Assembly: GCA_937888435.1 (NCBI GenBank)
Contig: CALAQS010000330.1
Location: 1-34,116 of the forward strand
Direction: 5' to 3'
Source of the DNA: an uncultured Acidobacteriota bacterium
GTDB taxonomy: Bacteria; Acidobacteriota; Thermoanaerobaculia; UBA5066
Length of the DNA stretch: 34,116 nucleotides
In this document: positions 16,128-24,443 of the stretch, one piece after another
Layout: every line of letters starts with the position of its first letter
Position numbering within the stretch: position 1 is the stretch's first letter
Program-made: the position numbers and the translations under genes
The notes under the pieces: model-generated
Told to the model about the DNA's origin: nothing
The model's database searches: none
The model's input: only the letters and a program-made list of their open reading frames with translations

Positions 16128-17231
16128 GTGGGCGCCCCCGTACTCGTCCTGAACGCCGGCTCCTCCACGCTGAAGTACGCCGCCTACCGGGCCGACGGCG
16201 GCAGCACGTTGACCGCTCTCGTGAGAGGCAAGGTCGACGGCATTGACCTCGACCCCGTCGTAGAGCTCCTCGAGCGACATCTCGAGGGCGCGAGCCCGTC
16301 CGCCGTCGGCCACCGGATCGTCCACGGCGGCGCGGATTTCCTCGGGCCGACACGCGTCGACGATCGCGTCCTCAAGGCGCTCGAAGAACTCGTCCCTCTC
16401 GACCCGCTTCACCAGCCCAGGAGCCTCGGCGCCCTCCGCGCCGCCCGCGCCCGTTACCCGTCGGCGCTTCACGTGGCCTGCTTCGACACGTCGTTCCACC
16501 GCGGCCACCCGGACGTCGCCGATGTCGTGGCCCTGCCCCGGGCGCTCCGCGAGGCCGGCGTCCGCCGCTACGGATTCCACGGCCTGTCGTACGAGTATGT
16601 CGCGCGCCGCCTCTCGGAGCTCGATCCCGAGGTCGCGAAGGGACGCGTCGTCGCCGCCCACCTCGGCTATGGCGCGAGTCTCTGCGCCCTCCTGGACGGG
16701 AGAAGCGTGGACTCCACGATGACGTTCACGGCGCTCGACGGTCTCGTCATGTCGACGCGCCCCGGCTCCCTCGACGCCGGCGTCGTCCTCTGGCTTCTCG
16801 ACCGCGGCTGGGACAGGGAGCGGATCGCACGCCTCCTCTGGAACGAGTCGGGCCTGCTCGCGCTCTCGGAGAAGAGCGCCGACCTGCGCGAGATTCTCGC
16901 CGCCACTACGCCCTCCGCCCGGCTCGCCGTCGACGTCTTCGTCTACACGGCCGTCAAGGAGGCCGCTGCGATGGCAGCCGCCCTCGGAGGTCTGGACGGC
17001 CTCGTCTTCACGGCGGGGATCGGGGAGAATCAGCCGGAGACGCGGCGGCGCATCGCGGACGGGCTTTCCTTCCTCGGCGTGGCCCTCGACGAGGAGGCGA
17101 ACCGCCGGAACGACATTCGAATCGGCACGTCGGGTGCGCGCGTCGCGACGTTCGTCATTCCCACGGACGAGGAAGACGTCATCGCCCGCTACACGCTCGC
17201 CACGCTTCACAAGGAGAATCCCGCCCCGTGA
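16128..17231 (+). CDS. ackA: Acetate kinase (ASKHA family), divergent active-site motif
   Basis: A 367-aa acyl kinase that makes ATP and acetate from acetyl-phosphate. Conserved blocks are [27 protein letters not shown] with the catalytic Asp, [12 protein letters not shown] with the catalytic His, and [12 protein letters not shown] near the C-terminus. The usual HLGNG(A/S)S motif reads HLGYGAS, replacing a conserved active-site Asn with Tyr, and the following MGTR-type loop reads MSTRPGSLD, keeping the Arg but losing glycines. The GTG start aligns with the family N-terminus; in-frame sequence further upstream overlaps the regulator and is non-homologous. It overlaps xfp by GTGA, and coupling to phosphoketolase is strong evidence for acetyl-phosphate as substrate. 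Confidence 0.9.
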   Translation: MGAPVLVLNAGSSTLKYAAYRADGGSTLTALVRGKVDGIDLDPVVELLERHLEGASPSAVGHRIVHGGADFLGPTRVDDRVLKALEELVPLDPLHQPRSLGALRAARARYPSALHVACFDTSFHRGHPDVADVVALPRALREAGVRRYGFHGLSYEYVARRLSELDPEVAKGRVVAAHLGYGASLCALLDGRSVDSTMTFTALDGLVMSTRPGSLDAGVVLWLLDRGWDRERIARLLWNESGLLALSEKSADLREILAATTPSARLAVDVFVYTAVKEAAAMAAALGGLDGLVFTAGIGENQPETRRRIADGLSFLGVALDEEANRRNDIRIGTSGARVATFVIPTDEEDVIARYTLATLHKENPAP

Positions 17232-19579
17232 GCCCGCCTGAAGACCTCCTCTCGAAAATGGACGCGTACTGGCGCGCCGCGAACTACCTCTCCGTCGGCC
17301 AGATCTACCTCATGGACAACCCGCTCCTGAAGTCGCCGCTCGTCCTCGAGCACGTCAAGCCGCGACTCCTCGGGCACTGGGGCACGACGCCGGGCCTGAA
17401 CTTCGTCTACGTCCACCTCAACCGCGCGATCGTCGAGCGCGACCTCTCGGTGCTCTACGTGACGGGCCCCGGCCACGGTGGGCCGGGCATCGTCGCGAAC
17501 ACGTACCTCGAAGGCACGTACAGCGAGCTCTACCCGGCCGTTTCCGAGGACACCGCCGGACTGAAGCGCCTGTTCAAGCAGTTCTCGTTTCCCGGCGGCA
17601 TCCCGAGCCATGTCGCGCCCGAGACTCCGGGGTCGATCCACGAAGGCGGCGAGCTGGGCTATTCGCTGTCGCATGCGTTCGGGGCCGCGTTCGACAACCC
17701 GGATCTCGTCGTGGCCTGCGTCATCGGGGACGGCGAGGCCGAGACGGGCGCCCTCGCGACGAGCTGGCACTCGAACAAATTCCTGAATCCCGTCACCGAC
17801 GGGGCGGTGCTGCCCGTCCTTCACCTCAACGGCTACAAGATCGCGGGCCCGACCGTCCTCGCGCGTATTCCGCGCGGCGAGCTGAGCGACCTCCTGCGCG
17901 GATATGGCTGGGAGCCGCTCTTCGTGGAAGGCCACGAGCCGGCCGTCATGCACCGGTTGATGGCCGAGACGCTCGACCGCGCTCTGGACTCCATCCGGGA
18001 CATCCAGTCCCGCGCGCGCGCGAGCAGGAGCGCAGCGCGCCCGCGCTGGCCCATGCTCGTCCTCGCGACGCCGAAGGGCTGGACCGGCCCGAAGGTCGTG
18101 GACGGAAAGCCGGTCGAAGGGACGTGGCGGGCGCACCAGGTCCCGCTCGCACAGCTCGAGAATCCCGAGCATCTCAGGGCGCTCGAGGCGTGGATGAAGA
18201 GCTATCGGCCCCACGAGCTCTTCGACGGCGGCGGAAGGCTCGTGGCCGGCCTGCGCGCTCTCCCTCCGAAGGGCGCGCGGCGTATGAGCGCCAACCCGCA
18301 CGCGAACGGAGGCGCCCTCCTCGTCGACCTCGCCCTTCCCGACTTCCGGGCGTTCGCGGTGGACGTCCCGAGGCCGGGCGCGACGGACGCGGAGGCGACG
18401 CGCGTACAGGGCCGATTCCTCGAGGAGGTCCTCGCGCGAAATGCCCACGCGCGCAACTTCCGAATCTTTTCGCCCGACGAGACGACGTCGAACCGTTGGG
18501 ACTCCGTCTTCGACGTGACCGACCGCATGTCGGTCGCGGAGCTCCTGCCGACCGACGATCACGTCGGGCCGGACGGACGAGTCCTCGAGATGCTCTCCGA
18601 ACATCAGTGCGAAGGCTGGCTCGAGGGCTACCTCCTGACGGGCCGCCACGGATTCTTCTCCTGCTACGAGGCGTTCATCCACATCGTCGACTCGATGTTC
18701 AACCAGCACGCGAAATGGCTGAAGACGTCGCGGCAGGTGGCGTGGCGCAAACCCATCGCCTCGCTCAACATCCTGCTGTCGTCGCACGTCTGGCGGCAGG
18801 ACCACAACGGCTTCTCCCACCAGGATCCCGGCTTCCTCGACCACGTCGTGAACAAGAAAGCCGAGATCGTCCGCATCTACCTCCCGCCGGACGCGAACAC
18901 GCTCCTCTCGGTGACCGACCACTGCCTGAGGAGCCGCCACTACGTGAACGTGATCGTCGCGGGCAAGCAGCCCGAGCCCCAGTGGCTCGACGCCGCGGCC
19001 GCGTGCCGGCACGCGGCCGCGGGCATCGGCGTCTGGGAGTGGGCGAGCCACGACGGCGGCCGCGACCCCGACGTCGTCATGGCCTGTGCGGGCGACGTCC
19101 CGACGCTCGAGACCCTCGCGGCCGTGTCGATCCTCCGGAAGGAGGTTCCGGATCTGAGGATCCGCGTCGTGAACGTCCTCGACCTCATGCGCCTCCAGCC
19201 CGCGAGCGAACACCCGCACGGGCTTTCGGACGAAGAATTCGACGCGCTCTTTACGACGGACAGGCAGGTCCTCTTCGCGTTCCACGGCTACCCGACGCTC
19301 ATTCACCGGCTCACCTATCGGCGCACCAACCACGACAACATGCACGTGCGCGGCTACAAGGAGGAGGGCACCACGACGACGCCCTTCGACATGTGCGTCC
19401 TTAACGACCTCGACCGGTTCCGGCTCGCGATGGACGTCATCGACCGCGTCCCGGGTCTAATCGAGAGAGCGGCCGGGGTGCGCGAGCGCCTCGTCGCGAA
19501 GCGCGAGGAGCACCGCCAATGGGTGCGCGGGACCGGCGAGGATCTGCCCGAGGTGAGGGAGTGGCGCTGGGAGGCGTGA
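17228..19579 (+). CDS. xfp: Phosphoketolase (xylulose-5-P / fructose-6-P)
   Basis: A 783-aa thiamine-diphosphate enzyme that splits xylulose-5-phosphate (and often fructose-6-phosphate) with phosphate into acetyl-phosphate plus glyceraldehyde-3-phosphate or erythrose-4-phosphate. Both family signatures are present: [19 protein letters not shown] and [10 protein letters not shown], with GPGHGGPG and [11 protein letters not shown] nearby. [18 protein letters not shown] and the C-terminal [11 protein letters not shown] are also present. Length is typical. The GTG start overlaps the acetate kinase stop. Together the pair converts pentose phosphate, for example from nucleoside salvage, to acetate with ATP gain. 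An exact 30-bp palindrome in the 3' third encodes AAACRHAAA where relatives usually vary. Confidence 0.96.
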   Translation: MSPPEDLLSKMDAYWRAANYLSVGQIYLMDNPLLKSPLVLEHVKPRLLGHWGTTPGLNFVYVHLNRAIVERDLSVLYVTGPGHGGPGIVANTYLEGTYSELYPAVSEDTAGLKRLFKQFSFPGGIPSHVAPETPGSIHEGGELGYSLSHAFGAAFDNPDLVVACVIGDGEAETGALATSWHSNKFLNPVTDGAVLPVLHLNGYKIAGPTVLARIPRGELSDLLRGYGWEPLFVEGHEPAVMHRLMAETLDRALDSIRDIQSRARASRSAARPRWPMLVLATPKGWTGPKVVDGKPVEGTWRAHQVPLAQLENPEHLRALEAWMKSYRPHELFDGGGRLVAGLRALPPKGARRMSANPHANGGALLVDLALPDFRAFAVDVPRPGATDAEATRVQGRFLEEVLARNAHARNFRIFSPDETTSNRWDSVFDVTDRMSVAELLPTDDHVGPDGRVLEMLSEHQCEGWLEGYLLTGRHGFFSCYEAFIHIVDSMFNQHAKWLKTSRQVAWRKPIASLNILLSSHVWRQDHNGFSHQDPGFLDHVVNKKAEIVRIYLPPDANTLLSVTDHCLRSRHYVNVIVAGKQPEPQWLDAAAACRHAAAGIGVWEWASHDGGRDPDVVMACAGDVPTLETLAAVSILRKEVPDLRIRVVNVLDLMRLQPASEHPHGLSDEEFDALFTTDRQVLFAFHGYPTLIHRLTYRRTNHDNMHVRGYKEEGTTTTPFDMCVLNDLDRFRLAMDVIDRVPGLIERAAGVRERLVAKREEHRQWVRGTGEDLPEVREWRWEA
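18993..19022. repeat. Perfect 30-bp palindrome inside xfp
   Basis: The left arm CCGCGGCCGCGTGCC is followed directly by its exact reverse complement, without a loop. It lies within the coding sequence, upstream of GIGVWEWAS. It is unrelated in sequence to the 30-bp palindrome in cdd. Confidence 0.9.
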
Positions 19580-19607
19580 ACGAGACGCCCGTCGACCCCC
19601 CGGTCGG

Positions 19608-20564
19608 TCATTCTTGAAAGAGTGTCTCCTGCGACGGGGCCCACTCGATCGTGGCGACTTCGTTGGAGACGAGCGTGCCCGCCTCGCCGCCGAGAATGCG
19701 CGGGATGTCCTCGAGGGCCCCGATGGCGGCCATCCTCCCGGTTCGCTCGGCGAAATCCCTCGCCGCTTCCACCTTCGGCCCCATCGAGCCGGCGGCGAAA
19801 TCGAAGCGTGAGAGCGCGGCGGGCGAGGCCCGGCGCACGGCGCGTGCGTCGCGCGTACCCCAGCCGACGAGGACGGCCGGGACGTCGGTCGCCATGATGA
19901 AAAAATCGGCCTCGAGCTGCTGCGCGAGGAGCGACGCCACGCGGTCCTTGTCGATGACGGCCTCGACGCCGTGGAGCTTTCCGTCCTCGCCGTAGACGGT
20001 CGGAATCCCGCCCCCTCCCCCGCAGATCACGATCGTACCTTTTTCGAGAAGCCACTTCAGGGGACGGATCTCGAAGATTCGCTTCGGCTGGGGCGACGCG
20101 ACGACGCGCCGCCAACCGTCTCCGTCGCGCGCCACCGACCAGCCGCGTTCTTTCGCGACCCGACGGGCTTCCTCCTCCTGGTAGACGGGACCGATGGGCT
20201 TGTCGGGCTTCGCGAACGCGGGGTCGGCGGGATCGACCTCCACCATCGTCAGGAGCGTCGCGAAAGGGACCTCGAACGGCAGGAGGTTCCCGAGCTCCTG
20301 CTCGATCATGTAGCCGATCATTCCCTCGGTCTGGGCGCCGAGGACGTCGAGCGGGAAGTGCGCGGCATCGAGTCCGGCTTCGGCCTGCAGGGCGAGAAGC
20401 CCCACCTGCGGGCCGTTCCCGTGCGAGATGACGAGCTCGTGGTCCCGCGCGACCGGGGCGAGCGCCTCGGCGGCCCGGCGCACGTTGGCGCGCTGCCGCT
20501 CTGCCGTCATCGGCTCGCCCCGCCGGAGCAGGGCGTTCCCCCCGAGGGCGACGACGACGCGCAT
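19608..20564 (-). CDS. arcC: Carbamate kinase
   Basis: A 318-aa amino-acid-kinase-fold enzyme that interconverts carbamoyl-phosphate + ADP and carbamate + ATP. Family motifs are [10 protein letters not shown] at the N-terminus, [23 protein letters not shown], and the Lys/Asp segment [22 protein letters not shown] near the C-terminus completes the fold. Length is typical. It lies 33 bases after the acyl-CoA ligase on the same strand, with GGAG three bases before the ATG, so it may be co-transcribed. The usual partners (arginine deiminase, a catabolic carbamoyltransferase) are absent from this window, so the carbamoyl-phosphate source is unknown. The 28-base convergent gap to xfp holds only a weak GACC/GGTC repeat. 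Confidence 0.95.
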   Translation of the reverse strand: MRVVVALGGNALLRRGEPMTAERQRANVRRAAEALAPVARDHELVISHGNGPQVGLLALQAEAGLDAAHFPLDVLGAQTEGMIGYMIEQELGNLLPFEVPFATLLTMVEVDPADPAFAKPDKPIGPVYQEEEARRVAKERGWSVARDGDGWRRVVASPQPKRIFEIRPLKWLLEKGTIVICGGGGGIPTVYGEDGKLHGVEAVIDKDRVASLLAQQLEADFFIMATDVPAVLVGWGTRDARAVRRASPAALSRFDFAAGSMGPKVEAARDFAERTGRMAAIGALEDIPRILGGEAGTLVSNEVATIEWAPSQETLFQE

Positions 20565-20597
20565 GCGCTCCAGCCCGGACTCCCGCGCCTTCGGGTC

Positions 20598-22400
20598 CTA
20601 CGCTCCGACTCCCTCGTACATCCCGTCGATCAGGTGCTTGAAATGCTGGTCCACGATGCGGCGCTTCACCTTGAGCGTCGGCGTGAGCTCGCCGCTCTCG
20701 ATCGTGAGGTCGCGCGGCAGGATCGCGAAGCGGTTGATGAGCATCTCGTGGGGCTTGCCCATGTTCCACTCGTCGATCGCGCTCTGGAAGATCGCGACGA
20801 CCCGCGGCTCCTTCACGAGGACTTCCAGGGAAAGGCTGCCGAGGCCGTTCTCCTTCGCCCAGCTCGCGAGCTTCTCGAAGTTCGGTACGAAGAGGCACGA
20901 CAGGAATTTCCGGCGGTCGCCGATGAGGACCGGGAGCGAGACGAAGGCGTGGCTCTTGAGGAACCCCTCTATTGGCGCCGGGGCGACGTTCTTGCCGTTC
21001 GAGTTGACGAGGATCTCCTTCTTGCGGTCCGTGATCATGAGGAAGCCGTCCTCGTCGATCCGGCCGATGTCTCCCGTGTGGAACCAGCCGTCCGCGTCGA
21101 TCGCCTCGGCGGTCTCCTTCGGCTTGTTGAAATAGCCCTTCATGACGTGCGGCCCTCGCGTCAGGATCTCTCCGTCCGGCGCGATGCGGCATTCGACGCC
21201 GGGCACGATCTTCCCCACCGTGCCGAGCCGCCACGCGGACGGGCAGGCGAGGGCGATGACCGGGCTCGTCTCCGTGAGGCCGTAGCCCTCGTAAATCTCG
21301 ACGCCGACCGCCCAGAAGAACTCCGCCAGCTCTCTCGCGAGCGGCGCCCCGCCGGAGATCGCGAACTGAAACCTCGAGCCGAGCGCCGCTCGCACCTTGC
21401 GGTACACGAGCCGCTCGTAGATGAAGTGCTCGAGCGCGAGCACAAATCCCGGCGTCTTCCTCTCCACGCGCAGCTGGGTGACCTTCTTTCCAGCCTCGAT
21501 CGCCTTTTCGAAGAGCTTTCGCTTGGCGGGCGAGGACTTCGAGAGGGTTTCCTGCACGCGTCCGTAGATCTTCTCGTAGACGCGAGGGACCGCGCCGAAG
21601 AGGTGCGGGTTCACCTCGGAGAGGTTGTCGCGCAGCTTGTCGATCGACTCCGCGTACGCGATCGTGGCGGACCGGTGGTAGTAGGCGTATTCGATGGTTC
21701 GTTCGAAGACGTGCGAGAGGGGCAGGAACGAGAGGGTGACCGTGGAGGAGTCGAAGGGGACGATGGAGCAGGCCGCGACGACGTTCGAGACGAAGTTGCT
21801 CTGCATGAGCATCGCGCCCTTCGGCTCGCCCGTCGTTCCGGACGTGTAGATGAGGGTCGCGAGGTCGGAGGGCTGGCGCGCGTCCGCGCGTTTCTCGAAC
21901 GCGGACGGGTCGGCCGCGTACGCGGCGCGGCCCTTCTCGACGACGCTGGCGTAAGGAGTCGTGCCGGGCAGCGACGAGGCTTCGAAGACGATCACGTGCT
22001 TCAGCGTCTGCTTCACCTCGGGAGACGCCTGTTGCGCGGCGAGCATCTTTCCCGCCTGGTCGGGCGTCGACGCGAACGCCACGGTCGTTCCGGAGTCCTT
22101 GAGGAGGTACGCCGCCTGATCGGCGACCATCGTGGGGAAGATCGGCACGAGCACGGCGCCATAGCACTGGCAGGCGAAGTCCACGATCGACCACTCGGGC
22201 CGGTTCTCCGAGAGAAGCGCCACCCTGCCGCCCTGCTTCACGCCGAGGCCTTCGAGCGCCGACGAAAGCGCCTTGACCCGGTCCATGAACTCGGCCGTAC
22301 TGATGGGAATCCATTTCCCGCCCTGCTTGGAAAGGAGCAGATCGGGTTTCGGCGTGTCCGCGAGATTCCGGAAAATGTCGACGAGCGTCCGTGGCGTCAT
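20598..22400 (-). CDS. Long-chain acyl-CoA synthetase (AMP-forming)
   Basis: A 600-aa member of the acyl-adenylating family, FACS/FadD15-like, which activates long-chain fatty acids with ATP and CoA at the membrane. The P-loop-like motif IYTSGTTGEPKGAM, the SGGAPLAREL segment, YGLTETSP, the hinge-region HTGDIGRIDEDGFLMITDRKKEI and NGKNVAPAPIE are all present. Length and the insert before the C-terminal domain fit the long-chain class. The ATG has GGGAGG seven bases upstream, and a TATAAT box lies about 40 bases upstream. It supplies acyl-CoA to the beta-oxidation block 5 kb away, though no FadR-like box is seen here. Fatty-acid chain length is inferred. Confidence 0.93.
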   Translation of the reverse strand: MTPRTLVDIFRNLADTPKPDLLLSKQGGKWIPISTAEFMDRVKALSSALEGLGVKQGGRVALLSENRPEWSIVDFACQCYGAVLVPIFPTMVADQAAYLLKDSGTTVAFASTPDQAGKMLAAQQASPEVKQTLKHVIVFEASSLPGTTPYASVVEKGRAAYAADPSAFEKRADARQPSDLATLIYTSGTTGEPKGAMLMQSNFVSNVVAACSIVPFDSSTVTLSFLPLSHVFERTIEYAYYHRSATIAYAESIDKLRDNLSEVNPHLFGAVPRVYEKIYGRVQETLSKSSPAKRKLFEKAIEAGKKVTQLRVERKTPGFVLALEHFIYERLVYRKVRAALGSRFQFAISGGAPLARELAEFFWAVGVEIYEGYGLTETSPVIALACPSAWRLGTVGKIVPGVECRIAPDGEILTRGPHVMKGYFNKPKETAEAIDADGWFHTGDIGRIDEDGFLMITDRKKEILVNSNGKNVAPAPIEGFLKSHAFVSLPVLIGDRRKFLSCLFVPNFEKLASWAKENGLGSLSLEVLVKEPRVVAIFQSAIDEWNMGKPHEMLINRFAILPRDLTIESGELTPTLKVKRRIVDQHFKHLIDGMYEGVGA

Positions 22401-22438
22401 GGAGCGGCCTCCCGGCGTTCTGTGCGCAAACCGAACGG

Positions 22439-22446
22439 ATTATAGT
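22439..22446. promoter_or_regulatory. Overlapping divergent -10 boxes
   Basis: The minus strand reads TATAAT (22444-22439), facing the acyl-CoA ligase. The plus strand reads TATAGT (22441-22446), eight bases before the GTG of the membrane protein. The two hexamers share four base pairs, so the promoters would compete for polymerase. Confidence 0.5.
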
Positions 22447-22454
22447 GGGAGCCC

Positions 22455-22970
22455 GTGGCGTTGGCGCTCACACTTTTATCCGTTTTCACGCTCGTGGGGC
22501 TCGTCTTGTCGGCGGCGTCCGGTTGGGCCCTCTCGCACGCGCTCGGCGGATCGGTCACCGCCGCGCGTCACATCGCCGTCGCGATTCCCACGGTGCTCTT
22601 CTCCCTCTTCACGCAGTCGATGGTCCTCTTTTTCTTCATCGGCACGGGAAAGCTCCTCAAGGAGGCCGCGTCGAAGCGCCCGGACGCGGCCGGGCGCGAC
22701 TTCATCCTGGCCCGCGTGCGCGGCTTCAAGCTGAGGACTTCGGCCCTCTGCACCTTCGCTCCGCTGTCCGCTTTAGCCACCGGCCTCCTCGGCGTGACCG
22801 CGCACACCGGCAAGACGCCTGTCTCTCTGCACCTCGTCGCCGCGGCCCTCTGCGTGCTCCTGCACGTCGTTGCCTTCGGCCGCGAGGTCGTGGCAATGGC
22901 GGAAACGAACCAGCTCATGGACGAAGCCGCCACGGCCCTCCCGCCGGGGCCCGAGGCCGCGGCACCGTGA
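22455..22970 (+). CDS. Small multi-pass membrane protein, unknown function
   Basis: A 171-aa protein I do not recognise. It has about four hydrophobic segments: an N-terminal helix or signal anchor (LALTLLSVFTLVGLVLSAAS), a segment around TVLFSLFTQSMVLFFFI, one near CTFAPLSALATGLLG, and one near LHLVAAALCVLLHVVAF. Charged loops lie between them, and a short acidic/Ala-Pro C-terminus follows. The GTG start follows a TATAGT box by eight bases, with GGGAG very close to the start. Its stop overlaps the start of the SDR gene by GTGA, so the two are translated together. No catalytic motif is visible. Confidence 0.7.
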   Translation: MALALTLLSVFTLVGLVLSAASGWALSHALGGSVTAARHIAVAIPTVLFSLFTQSMVLFFFIGTGKLLKEAASKRPDAAGRDFILARVRGFKLRTSALCTFAPLSALATGLLGVTAHTGKTPVSLHLVAAALCVLLHVVAFGREVVAMAETNQLMDEAATALPPGPEAAAP

Positions 22971-23770
22971 GCGACGCGAGGAACGCCGCGAAGGTCGCAC
23001 TCGTCACAGGCGGGGCGAAGCGGCTCGGCTTCGAGTTCGCGAAAGCCCTGGCGAAGAACGGGTATTCGATCGCCCTTTCCTATAGAAGCGATGCCGAAGA
23101 AGCGGGTCGCGCAGTAGATTTTCTTAGAAAGGAAGAGGGGGCCCGCGCACAGGCGTTCCGTGCCGACTTCTCCGCCGACGACGCGCCCGATTCACTATTC
23201 AAAGAAATCTTCTCTTCCTCCCTTTTCTCCTCTTCCTCATCTTCACCTTCGTCCGCGCCCCCGTCTTCTTCCCCCGCGCCCCGCCTCGACGCCCTCGTCC
23301 ACGCGGCGTCGCCGTGGATCCCGAAGCCGTTCTCTTCCGTGTCTCTTGCCGACTGGGAGGCGATCTTTCGCGCCGGCCCCCGCGCGGCGTTCTTCCTCGC
23401 GCAGGCGGCGGCGCCGGCGCTGGCGCGCTCCTCCGGGTCGATCCTCTTCATTTCCGACATCGCCGCGACGCAGGCCTGGCCCTCGCACGTCCCGCATGCG
23501 GTCGCGAAAGCCGCGATCAACGCTCTCGTGCGCAACCTCGCCGTCGCGCTCGGTCCGGGGGTGCGGGTGAACGCGATCGCGCCGGGAGTCGTCATGCCGC
23601 CCGCGGACATGAGCGCGGAGGCCGTCGCCGCCCTCGTCGCCAGGACGCCCCTCGCACGCAAAGTCGACGTCGCGGACCTCACCGCGATGGCCATCGCCGT
23701 GCTCGAAAACCGCTCGATGACCGGTCAGATCGTCACCGTGGACGCGGGGAAATCCGTCAGCTCAGAGTGA
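22967..23770 (+). CDS. SDR-family oxidoreductase with His in place of the catalytic Tyr
   Basis: A 267-aa short-chain dehydrogenase/reductase of the pteridine-reductase/FabG-like branch. TGGAKRLG is the NAD(P) loop, LVHAAS replaces the NNAG-type motif, FISDIAA provides the catalytic Ser, and RVNAIAPGVVMPP follows the active site. At the YxxxK position the sequence reads HAVAK, so the general-acid Tyr is replaced by His while Lys remains. Two dispersed motifs occur: FLRKEEG near residue 50, and KEIFSS near 77, followed by a Ser/Pro-rich run to about residue 104 that looks like an insertion between fold strands. The substrate is unknown. Activity without Tyr is doubtful but not excluded. Confidence 0.85.
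   Translation: MSDARNAAKVALVTGGAKRLGFEFAKALAKNGYSIALSYRSDAEEAGRAVDFLRKEEGARAQAFRADFSADDAPDSLFKEIFSSSLFSSSSSSPSSAPPSSSPAPRLDALVHAASPWIPKPFSSVSLADWEAIFRAGPRAAFFLAQAAAPALARSSGSILFISDIAATQAWPSHVPHAVAKAAINALVRNLAVALGPGVRVNAIAPGVVMPPADMSAEAVAALVARTPLARKVDVADLTAMAIAVLENRSMTGQIVTVDAGKSVSSE
23116..23140 (+). repeat. Dispersed motif, one-base-longer variant in SDR gene
   Basis: The plus strand reads AGATTTTCTTAGAAAGGAAG, the consensus with one extra A after CTTAGAA. It encodes Asp-Phe-Leu-Arg-Lys-Glu in the SDR. Confidence 0.5.
23197..23221 (-). repeat. Dispersed motif, CTTTGAA variant in SDR gene
   Basis: The minus strand reads GAAGAGAAGATTTCTTTGAA, closely matching the variant upstream of the mtaD-like gene. 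In the SDR frame it encodes Phe-Lys-Glu-Ile-Phe-Ser-Ser and leads into a Ser/Pro-rich insertion. Confidence 0.5.
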
Positions 23771-23779
23771 TCACGACGA

Positions 23780-23816
23780 CCTGACGAGCGTCGTTCAATT
23801 GACGAGGAGCGTCAGG
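23780..23816. terminator. Stem-loop between convergent genes
   Basis: CCTGACG...CGTCAGG arms with an inner CGTC/GACG pairing, between the SDR stop and the stop of the convergent gene. The position suits a bidirectional terminator. There is no strong T-tract. Confidence 0.45.
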
Positions 23817-24408
23817 GGCCTGGCGCCGCCTCGAACTCCCCTGCCTCCTGGGCGAGCTTTCGCGCGAACAGGGTCGCGAAGGCGACGCGGTCGGCCGCGA
23901 GGCGCCTGCCGGCCGGGGTCGCGAAGCGGGCCGACTCCATCTTCTCCACGATCTCCTGCGCCATCTCGGCGAGCGTCATGCGCTCGCGCGCGCCGGCGGC
24001 GAGAAGCTGCGTGACTCCGTATGCGCCGACGGATTCGAGGAGCATCGCGTCGTGGACGATCCTCTCCTCGGGGCTCTGCGGGTCGGCCTCGTAGCGGTCG
24101 AGGGAGGAGACGAGGATTCGGATTTCTTCGAAGGGAATCCGGAGGGAGCGCAGGAGCAGATCCTCTCGGCTGTCCGGCGAGATGCGGCGCGCAGCAGGAA
24201 GCCCCGCGAACGCGGTGATGAGAAAGAGCCGGTCCTCGTCGACCTCCTCCGCGCAGCCAGGGCGACGCACACCTTCTAAGAGATTCTTCGCGATCTTCAG
24301 CCGGCGCTCGACGAACCCGAAGTTCGTCATCCCGTCAAGGGAGACCGAAAGCGGCCTCACGAAGTCGAGGATGCGCTCGCGGGCCGCGGCGCCAAGGTTG
24401 GGCGTCAC
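23812..24408 (-). CDS. Conserved-looking helical protein, possibly a degenerate HD-fold domain
   Basis: I do not firmly recognise this 198-aa, largely helical protein. The stretch EERIVHDAMLLESVGAYGVTQLL resembles the DADrLDalGaiGi segment of YedJ-like HD phosphohydrolases, and the order of helices before it fits that fold. But the expected early His and the HD pair are absent: the second helix reads LFLITAFAGLP where AALLHDI is usual. If the assignment is right, it would be a non-catalytic HD relative. The GTG start is preceded by TATCAT and six bases, with no usable ribosome site, which suggests a leaderless message. It is divergent from the BMP lipoprotein across only 35 bases. A dispersed motif encodes KNLLEG near residues 40-46. 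Confidence 0.6.
   Translation of the reverse strand: MTPNLGAAARERILDFVRPLSVSLDGMTNFGFVERRLKIAKNLLEGVRRPGCAEEVDEDRLFLITAFAGLPAARRISPDSREDLLLRSLRIPFEEIRILVSSLDRYEADPQSPEERIVHDAMLLESVGAYGVTQLLAAGARERMTLAEMAQEIVEKMESARFATPAGRRLAADRVAFATLFARKLAQEAGEFEAAPGP
24270..24290 (-). repeat. Dispersed CTTAGAAGG motif, copy in HD-like gene
   Basis: The minus strand reads CGAAGAATCTCTTAGAAGGT. It contains the exact nine-base core and is read in the gene's own direction as Lys-Asn-Leu-Leu-Glu-Gly, with a rare TTA codon. A looser GATTTCTTCGAAGGG also occurs on the plus strand at 24121-24135 of the same gene. Confidence 0.65.
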
Positions 24409-24414
24409 CTTTCG

Positions 24415-24420
24415 ATGATA
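24415..24420 (-). promoter_or_regulatory. Candidate -10 box for the HD-like gene
   Basis: TATCAT on the minus strand followed by exactly six bases and the GTG start. The 35-base divergent gap leaves no room for a normal leader. Confidence 0.5.
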
Positions 24421-24431
24421 GGTCTCGACGG

Positions 24432-24437
24432 CATAAT
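24432..24437 (+). promoter_or_regulatory. Candidate -10 box for the BMP importer operon
   Basis: CATAAT followed by exactly six bases (CGGGAC) and the ATG of the lipoprotein. Same hexamer and spacing as at ackA. No Shine-Dalgarno is present. Confidence 0.5.
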
Positions 24438-24443
24438 CGGGAC

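Noticed and set aside
17207-19345. Long minus-strand open frame opposite phosphoketolase, and a similar one at 19971-22445 opposite arcC and the acyl-CoA ligase
   Set aside because: Composition and lack of ribosome sites mark them as shadows of strongly conserved genes on the other strand.
19580-19607. GACC-CCCC-GGTC repeat between xfp and arcC as a terminator
   Set aside because: The stem is only four base pairs with no T-tract.
22664-22691. 9-bp inverted repeat GGCCGCGTC/GACGCGGCC in the membrane protein gene
   Set aside because: A 10-base loop and pure GC arms in coding DNA; within what GC-rich composition can produce by chance.
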